Positions 25,915 to 35,587 of a DNA stretch of 61,281 nt are shown here, piece after piece. The notes beneath the pieces were generated by a model, which saw nothing but the letters and a program-made list of their open reading frames with translations, was not told where the DNA came from and searched no databases. Location of the stretch: assembly GCA_900299235.1 (NCBI GenBank), contig OMIZ01000142.1, forward strand, positions 1 through 61,281, read 5' to 3'. How positions within the stretch are numbered: the stretch's first letter is position 1; every line of letters starts with the position of its first letter. The position numbers and the translations under genes were made by a program. Source of the DNA: Actinomycetota bacterium (lineage in GTDB: Bacteria > Actinomycetota > Thermoleophilia > Gaiellales > Gaiellaceae).

Positions 25915-27795
25915 TCAGTGCAGCGTGTCTTCAAGGACGGCCGAACCGCTCCGCACGGGAGCGGCGACCATCGCCGAAAGGTGCGACACAACACCGGTCA
26001 CATCGCCCGAGCCTGCAAGGCGTTCAAGCACGGCAAGCTGCTCGTCGAGCCATTCCGCATTGATCGGCGCACGAGCGGCACGCGAGATCTTTGGGTGGGA
26101 GGTCGGGCCGACTGCCTCACCCTCGTTCCAGAGCTCCTCATGCATCTTCTCGCCGGCGCGAGAGCCGACAAAGGCGATCGGGATCTCCTCCTCGGTATGT
26201 CCTGAGAGCTCGATCATCTGACGGGCGAGTTCAAGGATCTTCACCGGCTTACCCATATCGAGGACGTACACCTGGCCGCGGCCGCCCATCGCGCCTGCCT
26301 GAACGACAAGCGATGAGGCCTCGGGGATCGTCATGAAGAAGCGCGTCATCTCAGGATGGGTCACCGTGATCGGACCGCCGCGCTCGATCTGACGACGGAA
26401 GATCGGGATCACGGAGCCAGACGAGCCGAGCACGTTCCCGAACCGCACCGCCACGAAGCGCGTCTCGACATCGTCACGGTGCGCGAACGACTCGACGATC
26501 CACTCGCAGATCGCCTTTGACTGGCCGAGCAGATTCTTCGGCTTCGCTGCCTTGTCGGTCGAGATCATGACGAAGCGCTTGACGCCGAACTCGACCGCAA
26601 CCTGCACGAGCGCGCGTGTTGCGAGCACATTGTTTGTCACGGCCTGCAGCGGGTTCGCCTCAAGCATCGGCACATGCTTGTACGCCGCAGCGTGGAAGAC
26701 GACATCGGGGCGGTACCGCTCGAAGACACGGCGCATCCGCTCGCGATCGCCGCAGTCGGCAAGCACGGGAGCTGCGGCGGGGAAGTCGCGCTCGTCGACG
26801 AGCTCACGCTCGATCTCGTAGAGGGGCGTCTCGCCCTGCTCGACGAGCACGAGCCGGGCGACTCCAAGTCGCGCAAGCTGGCGACAGAGCTCCGAACCGA
26901 TCGAGCCGCCCGCGCCGGAAACGAGCACGGTGCGGTCGCGCACGTACGCCGCGACCGCGTCGAGGTCGACCTCGACCTGCTCGCGACCAAGGACATCCTC
27001 GACCTGGACGGGGCGGATCTGGCGAGCCAGGTTGATGTCGCCCTTGATGAGCTCGTGAAGGCCGGGGAGCGTCTTCACCGGAATGCCTTCGGCGCGCGTG
27101 AGGTCGACGACCTTACGCCGTACCTCGCCAGGAGCAGACGGCATCGCGATCAGCACTTCGTCGGGCCGGTTGTCACGAAGGAGTCGTGGCATCTCGTCGG
27201 TCGTCCCAAGGACGCGCACCCCATGAATCCGCAGGTTCTTCTTGCGTGGGTCGTCGTCGATCAGGCCGATCGGCGTGTACGCGAGGTAGGGGTTGCGCTG
27301 AATCTCGCGGAGCAGCAGCTGCGCGGCGTCGCCCGCACCAACGATCAGCACCTCACGACCGCGCGCGACGATCGTCCCTTGCGGCCGCTCGATCAACGAT
27401 CGTGCAAGCAGGCGTGTACCGGCGACGAACGCGAGCAAGAGGAGCAGGTCGAGGGCGGCGATGCGTCGCGGCAGATGCGACGTCGCCTCAGGTGGAAATG
27501 CGTAGAGCGCGAGGTAGGCGAGCAGCGAGCCGGTGATCACACCGCGGGCCGCGCCCCACATGTCGCGCGTCGACACGTACCGCCACCAACGGTTGTAGAA
27601 GCCGAACAGCACGAACGTTGCGAGCTTGATCGCAACGACGGCGGCGACGACGCGCCAGCCGAGCAGGTGCCGGTAGAACGGCGGGATCTCGCGATCGAAC
27701 GTGAGGAAGAACGTGATCCGCCAGGCCGCCGCAATCAGGACAGCGTCAGCGAGGAGCTGCCAGATCCGGTGTCGGGTGATCGGGAACGAGATCAC
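25915..27795 (-). CDS. Membrane nucleotide-sugar 4,6-dehydratase (FlaA1/CapD/WbpM type)
   Basis: 626 aa. Four N-terminal membrane helices (to about residue 110), a CoA-binding-like Rossmann domain (VLIVGAGDAAQLLLREI), then an SDR domain with LVSGAGGSIGSELCRQL near residue 290 and the catalytic MISTDKAAKPKNLLGQSKA, where the usual SDR Tyr is replaced as in WbpM. Makes UDP-4-keto-6-deoxy-HexNAc. Overlaps the aminotransferase by 4 nt, which would add the amino group: together they make a diamino- or amino-deoxy sugar for surface glycans. Confidence 0.92.
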   Translation of the reverse strand: MISFPITRHRIWQLLADAVLIAAAWRITFFLTFDREIPPFYRHLLGWRVVAAVVAIKLATFVLFGFYNRWWRYVSTRDMWGAARGVITGSLLAYLALYAFPPEATSHLPRRIAALDLLLLLAFVAGTRLLARSLIERPQGTIVARGREVLIVGAGDAAQLLLREIQRNPYLAYTPIGLIDDDPRKKNLRIHGVRVLGTTDEMPRLLRDNRPDEVLIAMPSAPGEVRRKVVDLTRAEGIPVKTLPGLHELIKGDINLARQIRPVQVEDVLGREQVEVDLDAVAAYVRDRTVLVSGAGGSIGSELCRQLARLGVARLVLVEQGETPLYEIERELVDERDFPAAAPVLADCGDRERMRRVFERYRPDVVFHAAAYKHVPMLEANPLQAVTNNVLATRALVQVAVEFGVKRFVMISTDKAAKPKNLLGQSKAICEWIVESFAHRDDVETRFVAVRFGNVLGSSGSVIPIFRRQIERGGPITVTHPEMTRFFMTIPEASSLVVQAGAMGGRGQVYVLDMGKPVKILELARQMIELSGHTEEEIPIAFVGSRAGEKMHEELWNEGEAVGPTSHPKISRAARAPINAEWLDEQLAVLERLAGSGDVTGVVSHLSAMVAAPVRSGSAVLEDTLH

Positions 27796-28871
27796 GTCGG
27801 GAGAAGCGTCGACGCCTTCCGCAGAACGTCGACAACCTCTGCCTGCTGCGCCTCAGAGATGCCACCCCACATTGGGAGGCAGAGGTTCTCGAGCGAAGCT
27901 TGCTCGGTGACCGGAAGGTCGCCGGGCTTGTACCCGAGATAGGTGAGCGCAGGCTGGAGATGAAGGGGCGGGTCGTAGTAGACGGCGAAGCCGATACCCG
28001 CGGCGCTGAGTGCAGCAGCGAGCTGATCGCGCTCGGTGCTTCGCACGCAATACATGTGGTAGACGTGGCCCGCCTCATCGACCGGCGGCTCGACAAGCTC
28101 GCCGAGCCCGAGCTCTGCGTACCGCGCGGCCGCCTCGCGACGCTGCGCGTTCCACATCGGCAGGTGCGGTAGGAAGATCCGCAGCATCGACGCCTGCACG
28201 GCATCGAGCCGCGAGTTGTAGCCGACGTACTCGAACGTCTTTTTCGCGCGCGACCCGTGGAAACGGAGCATGCGCAGACGCTCCGCAATCTCGGGGTCGT
28301 TGACGCCAATGAGACCGCCATCGCCGAGCGCGAAGAGGTTCTTGGTGGGGAAGAAGCTGAAGGTCGAGACGACGCTCGTCGCGATGCCGGCAGCGCCAAA
28401 CGCCTGCGCGGAGTCCTCGATCACCGGCAGGCCGAACGCCTGAACCTCGGCGAGCGGAGCAGGGCGACCAAAGAGGTGCACCGGCATGATCGCCTTCGTC
28501 TTTGCGGTGATCTTGCGCTCAACGTCGGCCGGGTCGATGTTCAGTGAGACGGGGTCGATGTCAGCGAAGACTGGGGTCGCGCCTCGGCGGGCGATCGCCT
28601 CGGCGGTGGCGTAGAACGTGAACGCTGGGCAGATGACCTCATCGCCGGGGCCGATCTCCATCGCGTCCATCGCGAGCACAAGCGCGTCGGTTCCGTTCGC
28701 GCAGCTCACCGTCTCGGCACAGCCAAGGGCAGCCGCAGCTTCGCGCTCAAACGCCTCTACTTCGGGGCCAAAGATGAAACGGCCGGTCTCAAGGGTCTCG
28801 GCAAATGCCGCCTTGAGCTGGTCCATGAGGGGCGCGTACTGCGCCTTGACGTCAACGTGTGGGATTCCCAT
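27792..28871 (-). CDS. DegT/DnrJ/EryC1/StrS sugar aminotransferase
   Basis: 359 aa. PLP enzyme transferring an amino group to keto-sugars. CANGTDALVLAMDAM binds phosphate and FFPTKNLFALGDGG carries the Schiff-base lysine; VIEDSAQAFGA has the PLP-ring Asp. The stop overlaps the dehydratase start. Product could be UDP-4-amino-4,6-dideoxy-GlcNAc or a relative. Confidence 0.92.
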   Translation of the reverse strand: MGIPHVDVKAQYAPLMDQLKAAFAETLETGRFIFGPEVEAFEREAAAALGCAETVSCANGTDALVLAMDAMEIGPGDEVICPAFTFYATAEAIARRGATPVFADIDPVSLNIDPADVERKITAKTKAIMPVHLFGRPAPLAEVQAFGLPVIEDSAQAFGAAGIATSVVSTFSFFPTKNLFALGDGGLIGVNDPEIAERLRMLRFHGSRAKKTFEYVGYNSRLDAVQASMLRIFLPHLPMWNAQRREAAARYAELGLGELVEPPVDEAGHVYHMYCVRSTERDQLAAALSAAGIGFAVYYDPPLHLQPALTYLGYKPGDLPVTEQASLENLCLPMWGGISEAQQAEVVDVLRKASTLLPT

Positions 28872-28874
28872 AGG

Positions 28875-29498
28875 TCAGGACATGCTAATGGAGCGACGCT
28901 TCCGAACCACCCAATACGCCGCCCAGATGACGATTCCCGCTACGACCGCAACTTCGACGTACTTGAACGCGTGGTCGAAACGCGACCAGTTCGACCCGAG
29001 CCCCCAGCCCACCGCAGCGAGCGCAAACGCCCACACGGCGCTGCCGATCGCCGTCAGGACGATGTAGGAGGCAAGCGGGGCGCGGAAGAGACCTGCGGGG
29101 ATCGAGATGAACGAGCGGGCGACCGGGGTGACGCGGCCAACCAACACCGCCCACGAGCCGAAGCGCGCGAACCACCTCTCGGCGCGTGCGACGCGGTCGG
29201 GGCCAAGGTGCAGTCCACGGCCGTACCGCTCGACGAACGGATGCCCGCCGTACCAGCCGATCGCCCAGCCAGCGATCGAACCGACGAGGTAGCCGACAGT
29301 TCCCGAAAGAGCGATCGCGATGTACGCGCCCGTTCCTGTCTCGTGGGAGCCAAAGACGTCGACCTGTGACGCAAGCGCACCTGAGGCGAGGGCTCCGCCA
29401 TAGACCATGACAAGCTCGCTGAACGCGGGGAATACCGCGTCGATCGCCATCAAGATGAACACGGCAAGCACACCGTTCTGGGCGAGAAAGCTCGTCAT
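28875..29498 (-). CDS. DedA family membrane protein
   Basis: 207 aa from ATG 29498 (the ORF track begins 30 residues earlier, inside mqnC). Family core: FPAFSELVMVYGGALASG, GYLVGSIAGWAIGWYGG, FGSWAVLVGRVTPVARSFISIPAGLFR with the conserved Arg/Pro re-entrant loop. DedA/VTT proteins scramble or recycle lipids such as undecaprenyl phosphate, consistent with the glycan genes that follow. Confidence 0.88.
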   Translation of the reverse strand: MTSFLAQNGVLAVFILMAIDAVFPAFSELVMVYGGALASGALASQVDVFGSHETGTGAYIAIALSGTVGYLVGSIAGWAIGWYGGHPFVERYGRGLHLGPDRVARAERWFARFGSWAVLVGRVTPVARSFISIPAGLFRAPLASYIVLTAIGSAVWAFALAAVGWGLGSNWSRFDHAFKYVEVAVVAGIVIWAAYWVVRKRRSISMS

Positions 29499-29508
29499 CG
29501 CGCGGCTG

Positions 29509-30615
29509 CTAGTTCCAGACCTTGACGTCGCGGTACAGCGTGTCGCGCTGAACGGGCGTCTTGCCCAGCGCGCGGATCGTCCGTGCAAAGTCCTCTGCTG
29601 AGGCGCGGTAGGTCGTTCCGGCGGCCGAGACGACGTTCTCCTCGATCATGATCGAACCGAGGTCGTCGGCACCGAACTCGAGCGCAACCTGGCCGACCTT
29701 CATGCCCTGGGTCACCCAGCTCGACTGGATGTGGTCGACGTTGTCGAGGTAGAGCCGCGAGACCGCCTGGGTCAGCAGGTAGTCGAAGGAGGTCGGGCGC
29801 GTCTCTGGCGGAACGAGCGCTGCCACCCGGTTGCCGTCGTCCTGGAACGTCCACGAGATGAACGCGCGGAACCCCCGCGTCTCGTCTTGCAGCTCGCGGA
29901 TCTTGCGCATGTGCTCGACCCGCTCCTCAAGCGTCTCGACGTGTCCGTACATCATCGTCGCGGTCGTCGACATGCCAAGCCGGTGCGCCTGGCGCATCAC
30001 GCCAAGCCACTCGGCCGACTTCGTCTTCTTCGGGGCGATGATCGCGCGTACGCGGTCAACGAGAATCTCGGCGCCACCACCGGGGATCGAGTCGAGCCCT
30101 GCGTCGCGGAGGCGGCTCAACACGTCGGGCACGGCGAGCTTCGATGCGCGCGAGATGTGCTGGATCTCGGGCGGCGACAACGCGTGCAGGTGGATCGGGT
30201 AGCGCTCCTTGATCGATTTGAAGAGATCCTCGTAGTAGTCGATCCCGAGATCAGGATGATGGCCGCCCTGCATCAGCACGCCGGTACCGCCGAGCGCGAG
30301 CGTCTCCTCGATCTTCTTGAAGATGATCGGCTTCGGGAGCAGGTACCCCTCGCCCGTGTCGCCTGGCGCTCGGTAGAAGGCGCAGAAGTCGCAATCGGTC
30401 TTGCAGATGTTCGTGTAGTTGATGTTGCGATCGATAATGAAGGTGATCCGGGACGGGTCGACCTTGCGCGAGCGCAGCTCATTCGCGGCGCGGCCGACGG
30501 CGATCAGGTCGCGTGAACGAAGCAGCGCAATCGCGTCGTCGTCGCTCAGCCGCTCGCCCGAGAGGACTCGGTCGAGGATCTCGGCCGTCTGCGAGCCGGT
30601 CGCAACCGCCATCAC
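29509..30615 (-). CDS. mqnC: Cyclic dehypoxanthinyl futalosine synthase
   Basis: 368 aa radical-SAM enzyme. The CKTDCDFCAFYR motif (CxxxCxxC) near residue 72 binds the [4Fe-4S] cluster. ITFIIDRNINYTNIC upstream of it separates MqnC from the related MqnE and CofG. Closes the futalosine carbocycle in menaquinone synthesis. ATG overlaps the mqnA stop by 4 nt. mqnB and mqnD are not in the window. Confidence 0.94.
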   Translation of the reverse strand: MMAVATGSQTAEILDRVLSGERLSDDDAIALLRSRDLIAVGRAANELRSRKVDPSRITFIIDRNINYTNICKTDCDFCAFYRAPGDTGEGYLLPKPIIFKKIEETLALGGTGVLMQGGHHPDLGIDYYEDLFKSIKERYPIHLHALSPPEIQHISRASKLAVPDVLSRLRDAGLDSIPGGGAEILVDRVRAIIAPKKTKSAEWLGVMRQAHRLGMSTTATMMYGHVETLEERVEHMRKIRELQDETRGFRAFISWTFQDDGNRVAALVPPETRPTSFDYLLTQAVSRLYLDNVDHIQSSWVTQGMKVGQVALEFGADDLGSIMIEENVVSAAGTTYRASAEDFARTIRALGKTPVQRDTLYRDVKVWN

Positions 30616-31373
30616 ACGACCGCCGGGGTGGTCGCAAAACGGAGCTCCGGCACCTCGTCGAGCTCGCCAACCTCATGCGCAAGCTCGAGGAAGGTGTAGA
30701 GGCCTGCACGCTCGCGCGGACCGAAGCGGTAGCGGAGCTTCTCGAAGTAGCGCGCGAGGAACCCGGCAGGGTAGCCGTACAACGCGGCCGCCTCGTAGGC
30801 GAGCGTCTCGGGCTCGGCACGCGCTGCCCGCAGCGACGCAACGAGTGCGTCTTCGAGCGACGCGAGATCGGGATGAAGCGGCTCTGGTGCCGCCCACACG
30901 GCGAACACCATCGGCAGCCCCGTGCGCTCAAGCCAGAGACGGCCGAGATCGTGGTGCGGTGTCGGATCTTCGAACGCCGACTTCAGCGCGGCGTCGCCGA
31001 TCAGGAGGGTCGCCTCGGCGTCTTCACCAAGCGGCACCTGCTCGGCGTCAGGCAGCAGGATCTTCGTCAGCACCACCGACGTCGCCGACTCCGGCGTGAC
31101 AGCGACGGTGCGGATGCGATCAAACGGGGTGCGCGAGACGAGCTGAATCGAATCGACGGCACCTTCCGACGAGACGCAGAGGCGTGGCAGCAGCCGCAGT
31201 GAGTCGGCGTTGCGCGCATACTCGATCGACGAGATCGGCGCGGTGTCGAGCTCGCCCGCAACGAGGCGGCGGTTGAGATCGGTCGGGACTCCCGTCACTT
31301 CTTCGTACTCGGCGTCAACCCGAAAGAACACCGGCGCCATGTTGGCGTAGGAGATCCGGCCGAGGCGAATCAC
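30612..31373 (-). CDS. mqnA: Chorismate dehydratase
   Basis: 253 aa from GTG 31373; the ORF track adds 58 residues that overlap mqnE out of frame. VIRLGRISYANMAPVFF and AGELDTAPISSIEYARNAD match MqnA, a periplasmic-binding-like fold that removes water from chorismate to give 3-enolpyruvylbenzoate, the entry step of the futalosine route. Lies 1 nt after mqnE. Confidence 0.93.
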   Translation of the reverse strand: MIRLGRISYANMAPVFFRVDAEYEEVTGVPTDLNRRLVAGELDTAPISSIEYARNADSLRLLPRLCVSSEGAVDSIQLVSRTPFDRIRTVAVTPESATSVVLTKILLPDAEQVPLGEDAEATLLIGDAALKSAFEDPTPHHDLGRLWLERTGLPMVFAVWAAPEPLHPDLASLEDALVASLRAARAEPETLAYEAAALYGYPAGFLARYFEKLRYRFGPRERAGLYTFLELAHEVGELDEVPELRFATTPAVV

Positions 31374-31374
31374 G

Positions 31375-32484
31375 CTACGACTCCCACCGGCGAATCTCGT
31401 TGTAGAGCGTGTCGCGCTGCACCGGAATGCGGCCGGCCTCCTGCACGACGCGCACGAGCTCGGCGATCTTCTGCTCGGTGCCCGTGGTCGCCCCCGCAGA
31501 GTGGAAGATCGACTCGCGCACGACCGTGCCCTGCACGTCATTTGCACCCATGTGGAGTGCGATCTGGGCGACCGGCATCGTCAAGCTGATCCAGTAGGCC
31601 TTGATGTTTGCGATGTTGTCGAGCATCAGCCGCGAGACGGCGAGCATCTTCAGATCCTCGGCACCCGTCTGGAACGTGAAGCCGCGACGCTCGAACACCG
31701 TGTTCTCGGGATGGAACGCGAGCGGCACGAACGCGAGGAACCCGCCCGTCTTGTCCTGCTGGTCGCGCAGACGAATCAGGTGGTCGATCCGCTCCTCGTA
31801 GGTCTCAACATGGCCGTAGAGCATCGTGCAGTGCGTCGGAATTCCCAGCTTGTGCGCGGTGTCGTGCACGTGGAACCAGATGTCCGGGTGCTCCTTGCCT
31901 GGGGTCACGAGTCGACGAACGCGATCGGCGAAGATCTCCGCGCCACCACCCGGCAGCGAGCCAAGACCGACGGCTTTCAACTCGCGCAACACCTCCTCGT
32001 GGGAGAGCCCCGAGAGTGTCGTCATGTGGTGGATCTCAGAGGCCGTGTAGCACTTGAGGTGCACGTCGGGCATCGCGTCGTGCAGGCGGTGGATCGTGTC
32101 GCGGTAGAACTCGAAATCGACGTGCGGGTTCTCGCCGTTCACCATGTGGATCTCGGTGAACCCCGTGACCTCGCGCTGCGCGAGCGCGTCGGCGACGAGT
32201 TCCTCGGGCGTCGTTGTGTAAGCCTGCTCCTGCTTCTGCGTCGCGGCGAAGGCACAGAACTTGCACTTCACGCGGCAGACGTTCGTCTGGTTCAAGTACA
32301 GGTTCTGGACGAAGTAGACCCGGTCGTCGCCGCCACGTACGCGACGTGAGAGGTCGGCGAGCTCCCCGAGCGCGAGCAGGTCATCTGATTCGAGGAGCGT
32401 GAGACCGTCCTCGAGATCGAGACGGACGTTCGCCTCCACCTTTTCGCGGATCTGGTCCAGCGCTCTGTCGACTGCAATTGCCAT
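31375..32484 (-). CDS. mqnE: Aminodeoxyfutalosine synthase
   Basis: 369 aa radical-SAM enzyme. CRVKCKFCAFAATQKQEQAYT gives the cluster motif (first 12 residues CRVKCKFCAFAA). Joins 3-enolpyruvylbenzoate with SAM-derived adenosine. Similar in layout to mqnC but clearly distinct in the region after the cluster (HMVNGENPHVDFEFY). Start shares one base with the polyprenyl synthase stop (TAATG). Confidence 0.94.
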   Translation of the reverse strand: MAIAVDRALDQIREKVEANVRLDLEDGLTLLESDDLLALGELADLSRRVRGGDDRVYFVQNLYLNQTNVCRVKCKFCAFAATQKQEQAYTTTPEELVADALAQREVTGFTEIHMVNGENPHVDFEFYRDTIHRLHDAMPDVHLKCYTASEIHHMTTLSGLSHEEVLRELKAVGLGSLPGGGAEIFADRVRRLVTPGKEHPDIWFHVHDTAHKLGIPTHCTMLYGHVETYEERIDHLIRLRDQQDKTGGFLAFVPLAFHPENTVFERRGFTFQTGAEDLKMLAVSRLMLDNIANIKAYWISLTMPVAQIALHMGANDVQGTVVRESIFHSAGATTGTEQKIAELVRVVQEAGRIPVQRDTLYNEIRRWES

Positions 32485-33398
32485 TAGCTCACTCTGTCGA
32501 CGACGGCGTAGGTCAGGGCTTCCAACTCCTCGCGGTGCGCACCGGCAACAAGATGGGCGCGCGCCTTTGCAGCGTAGTCGAGCGCGGCCTCCCGGGAGCG
32601 GGCCAGGGCATCGGTCGCGGCAACGCGCACGAGAGCGCCATCGACCGGCCCGCCGGCGAGAGCGGCGCGAACGACCTCATCCTGCTGCGCAGCAAGCAGC
32701 AGCGGCAGCGTGGGCGTGCCCTCACGGAGGTCCGTTCCAGGAATCTTCCCGGTGTCGTGACTCTCGCCCGCGCAGTCGAGGATGTCGTCGGCGATCTGGA
32801 AGGCGATCCCGAGCGCAAGACCGTAGGCACCGAGATCTCTGTTGCCGCCCGACCCGAGGAGGCAGGCCGCCTCAAAGAGCTTCCCTGTCTTGAGGGCGCA
32901 GCGCTCGAGGTAGGCATCGACGGTCGTATCGGGCTGGCGTACCTGTAGCCGCTGCATCGCCTCGCCTCGGGCGAGCGCCAGGCTGGCCTCGGCGAGTGTT
33001 GCGACGGCATTGGCGTCACCGGTCGCAGCGAGTTCCGCGAAGGCGCACGAGAAGAGGTAGTCGCCAGCGCCAAGTGCCGCTTGGGCGCCAAATACCGACC
33101 ACGCCGCCGGAGCGCCACGCCGAACGCGAGCGCCATCGACGAGATCGTCGTGGACGAGCGTCGCCATGTGGACGAGCTCGACTGCAACCCCTGCAGCGAC
33201 GAGCGGCGGCTCGGCGGGATCGGAGACGAGAAAGCAGAGCAACGGCCGAAGACGCTTGCCACCGGCCGCGAGCACCTCGCCAGAGACCTCGGCTGCGAGC
33301 CCCGGTCGACGCTCGACGGCACGTGCAAGACGCGCCTCGAGTTCGCCGAGATAGGCGGCGAGACCCGGAACTGTGTCAAGCGCCTCGATCTGACTCAC
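32484..33398 (-). CDS. Polyprenyl diphosphate synthase (menaquinone side chain)
   Basis: 304 aa. All-alpha isoprenoid synthase with both aspartate-rich motifs: LVHDDLVDGARV (first) and FQIADDILDCAGE (second). Likely makes the C35-C45 side chain for menaquinone given its place between menG and mqnE. Another ORF at 32513-33379 is a frame shadow. Overlaps menG by 4 nt. A catalytically empty relative may be encoded at 38987 (see findings). Confidence 0.92.
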   Translation of the reverse strand: MSQIEALDTVPGLAAYLGELEARLARAVERRPGLAAEVSGEVLAAGGKRLRPLLCFLVSDPAEPPLVAAGVAVELVHMATLVHDDLVDGARVRRGAPAAWSVFGAQAALGAGDYLFSCAFAELAATGDANAVATLAEASLALARGEAMQRLQVRQPDTTVDAYLERCALKTGKLFEAACLLGSGGNRDLGAYGLALGIAFQIADDILDCAGESHDTGKIPGTDLREGTPTLPLLLAAQQDEVVRAALAGGPVDGALVRVAATDALARSREAALDYAAKARAHLVAGAHREELEALTYAVVDRVS

Positions 33399-34075
33399 TC
33401 CGCCTCCTGAGCGACACCGGTGTGCAGCGCAACGATGCTGCCACCGAAGAGCGTAAACCGAACGTGGGCGAAACCCGCCGCCTCAAGACGTAGCGCGAGT
33501 TCCTCGGCGCCAGGGAACCGCTTCACGGACGCAGGCAGGTACGTGTACGCGCTCCCACCCGGAAGCACCTTGCCGAGCAACGGCACGATCCGGTCGAACC
33601 ACAGCGAAAAGAACGGACGTACCAACCCGCGAGGGGTCGTGATCTCGAGAATCGCCAACCGGCCGCCAGGGCGGAGGATTCGCCGAAGCTCGCGCAACGC
33701 GAGGTCGAGATCGGCGACGTTGCGCACTCCGAACCCGACCGTCGCGGCGTCGAATGAGGCGTCAGGAAACGGCAAGGCGAGCAGGTCACCCTGTACCCAC
33801 TCAAGCTCAGGCGCCTTTGCGCGGGCACGCGCGAGCATCTGCGATGAGAAGTCGAGACCGATCACCTCGCCCGCTCCCGCACGTCGATCGGCGAGCGCGA
33901 AGTCTCCCGTCCCGCAGGCGCCGTCGAAGACACGGTCACCAAGTGAGACCACAGCCTCGGCTGCGTGGCGCCGCCACCGCACGTCGAGCCCTGCAGTCAT
34001 GACGCGATTCATCACGTCGTACACAGGTGCAATCCGGTCGAACATCGACCGCACCGCGTCGGGCGCGAGCGTCAC
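33395..34075 (-). CDS. menG: Demethylmenaquinone methyltransferase (UbiE/MenG)
   Basis: 226 aa from GTG 34075, which overlaps the ubiX stop (GTGA); the ORF track starts 9 residues earlier. MFDRIAPVYDVMNRVMTAGLD is the UbiE N-terminal signature; SAM motif I is FDGACGTGDFALA, then VIGLDFSSQML. Adds the ring methyl in the last menaquinone step. Confidence 0.93.
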   Translation of the reverse strand: MTLAPDAVRSMFDRIAPVYDVMNRVMTAGLDVRWRRHAAEAVVSLGDRVFDGACGTGDFALADRRAGAGEVIGLDFSSQMLARARAKAPELEWVQGDLLALPFPDASFDAATVGFGVRNVADLDLALRELRRILRPGGRLAILEITTPRGLVRPFFSLWFDRIVPLLGKVLPGGSAYTYLPASVKRFPGAEELALRLEAAGFAHVRFTLFGGSIVALHTGVAQEAE

Positions 34076-34674
34076 GCCTGCTCCGCCGCCGATTCGCCCC
34101 AACGCGGCACGAGGGTGTTCTCGACCCCAAGCTGATCGAGGATGCGCGCCACAACGAAGTCGACAAGATCGGCAATCGTCTGGGCGCCCGAGTAGAAGCC
34201 CGGCGAGAGCGGCAGGATCGTCGCACCGGCACGCTTGAGCGTGAGCATGTTCTCGAGGTGGATCAGCGAGTACGGCGTCTCACGCGGGCAGAGAATCAGC
34301 TTCCGCTCCTCCTTCAACGCAACCGCGGCCGCGCGGTGAATCAGGTTTTGACTGCCACCCGACGCGATCGTCCCAAGCGTGCCCATCGAACACGGGCACA
34401 CGACATACGCGTCGATCTTCGCCGAGCCTGACGCGTACGGTGAGCGCCAATCCTTGTCGTCGACGGCCGTGACGCCGTCGATACCGACGGTGAAGCGAGC
34501 GAGCGTCTCATCACGTGAAAGGAGCGCGTCGCTGTAGATCTCGGTCGCGATCACCTCAAGCGCAGCTGCCGAAACGCACAGTCCAACCTCAGCGCCCGCG
34601 CCGCTCAGCGCCTCAAGGAGACGCGCAGCGTAGGGGGCGCCTGAACCACCGGTGATACCGAGAAAGATGCGCAT
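34072..34674 (-). CDS. ubiX: Flavin prenyltransferase
   Basis: 200 aa. ITGGSGAPYAARLLEAL near the N-terminus, CPCSMGTLGTIASGG and CPRETPYSLIHLENM are UbiX signatures. Makes prenylated FMN for the UbiD decarboxylase encoded at 37372. In the futalosine route this pair decarboxylates the prenylated naphthoate. 49 nt downstream of qcrC. Confidence 0.94.
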   Translation of the reverse strand: MRIFLGITGGSGAPYAARLLEALSGAGAEVGLCVSAAALEVIATEIYSDALLSRDETLARFTVGIDGVTAVDDKDWRSPYASGSAKIDAYVVCPCSMGTLGTIASGGSQNLIHRAAAVALKEERKLILCPRETPYSLIHLENMLTLKRAGATILPLSPGFYSGAQTIADLVDFVVARILDQLGVENTLVPRWGESAAEQA

Positions 34675-34723
34675 GAGAGTGGGAGCTACAGCCTAGTTCC
34701 GGCACGGTCGCCGGGGGCGAACG

Positions 34724-35587
34724 CTACTTCGGGCCCTGCGAGGCTTCGAGGAACTCCGCGAGGAGCGTCAGGTTCGCCTGGCCCTGGCTTGCGAAGGACG
34801 GCATCGGGCTGCCCTTCGTGACGCAGCTCGGGCACTTGAGGTGCTCAACCTGGAAGAGGATGCCGCGATGCTGTGCACCCTCCGCAGTGAGCTCTGGCGC
34901 ACCGAGGTTCGCGGCACCGCTGCCGAGGTAGACATGGCAGTTCATGCAGCCGGCGACCGCGAAGAGCTTCGCGCCAGCGATCGCTTTGGGGTTATCGGCA
35001 AAGCCCTGCTTCGCCGCCCACTCGGGCACCTTGCCGATCAGCTCCGAGCCAAGCGACTCCTTCGCGGTCGCGCCACGGTAGGTCATCATCCCCATCGAGA
35101 AGATCACGAGCACACCCGTGACCATCGCGACCGGTCGATGCAGGGGCCGCCGCTCCGCACGGGTATCGAGGAACGGGATCGCGATCAAGAGCAGCACGCA
35201 GATCGTCGGAATACCGATCGTGCCGAGGATCACCGACTCCGGCCACTTGAAGATCCGCAGGAGATAGAAGAGGAAGTAGAAGTACCAATCAGGCCGCGGG
35301 GTGAAGCTGATCGTGCCGGGGTCGGCAGGATCGTCGTTGAGCTTCCCGAGCCAACCCGAGGTGCCCTCGGTCGACGCAACACCGTTGTGCATGACGATGC
35401 CCGTGTGGTCGCCCGGGGTCGTCCACTTCCAGATCGTTGCGAGCGCGATGATCACGCCGACGACCATCAGCGACATGATCGAGTCGTGGAGCATGACGTA
35501 CGGGTAGAAGGGCTTTCCGCGCTTCTTGACGTCGGACTTGTACTGCTTGAACTGGCGCTCCCGGAAGACTCGACGATCCTCAGCCAT
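34724..35587 (-). CDS. qcrC: Menaquinol:cytochrome c reductase, cytochrome b C-terminal/cytochrome c fusion
   Basis: 287 aa. The N-terminal 180 residues form subunit IV of a split cytochrome b, with three helices and FTPRPDWYFYFLFYLLRIF, where PDWY is the Qo-site PEWY equivalent seen in menaquinol enzymes. The rest is a c-type cytochrome: AGCMNCHVYLGSG binds heme and GSPMPSFA supplies the axial Met. An extra CPSC pair sits between. Matches the Bacillus-type fused QcrC. Overlaps qcrB by 8 nt. Confidence 0.92.
   Translation of the reverse strand: MAEDRRVFRERQFKQYKSDVKKRGKPFYPYVMLHDSIMSLMVVGVIIALATIWKWTTPGDHTGIVMHNGVASTEGTSGWLGKLNDDPADPGTISFTPRPDWYFYFLFYLLRIFKWPESVILGTIGIPTICVLLLIAIPFLDTRAERRPLHRPVAMVTGVLVIFSMGMMTYRGATAKESLGSELIGKVPEWAAKQGFADNPKAIAGAKLFAVAGCMNCHVYLGSGAANLGAPELTAEGAQHRGILFQVEHLKCPSCVTKGSPMPSFASQGQANLTLLAEFLEASQGPK

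Noticed and set aside
26674-27942. 422-aa + strand ORF
   Set aside because: Antisense shadow of the FlaA1-like dehydratase.
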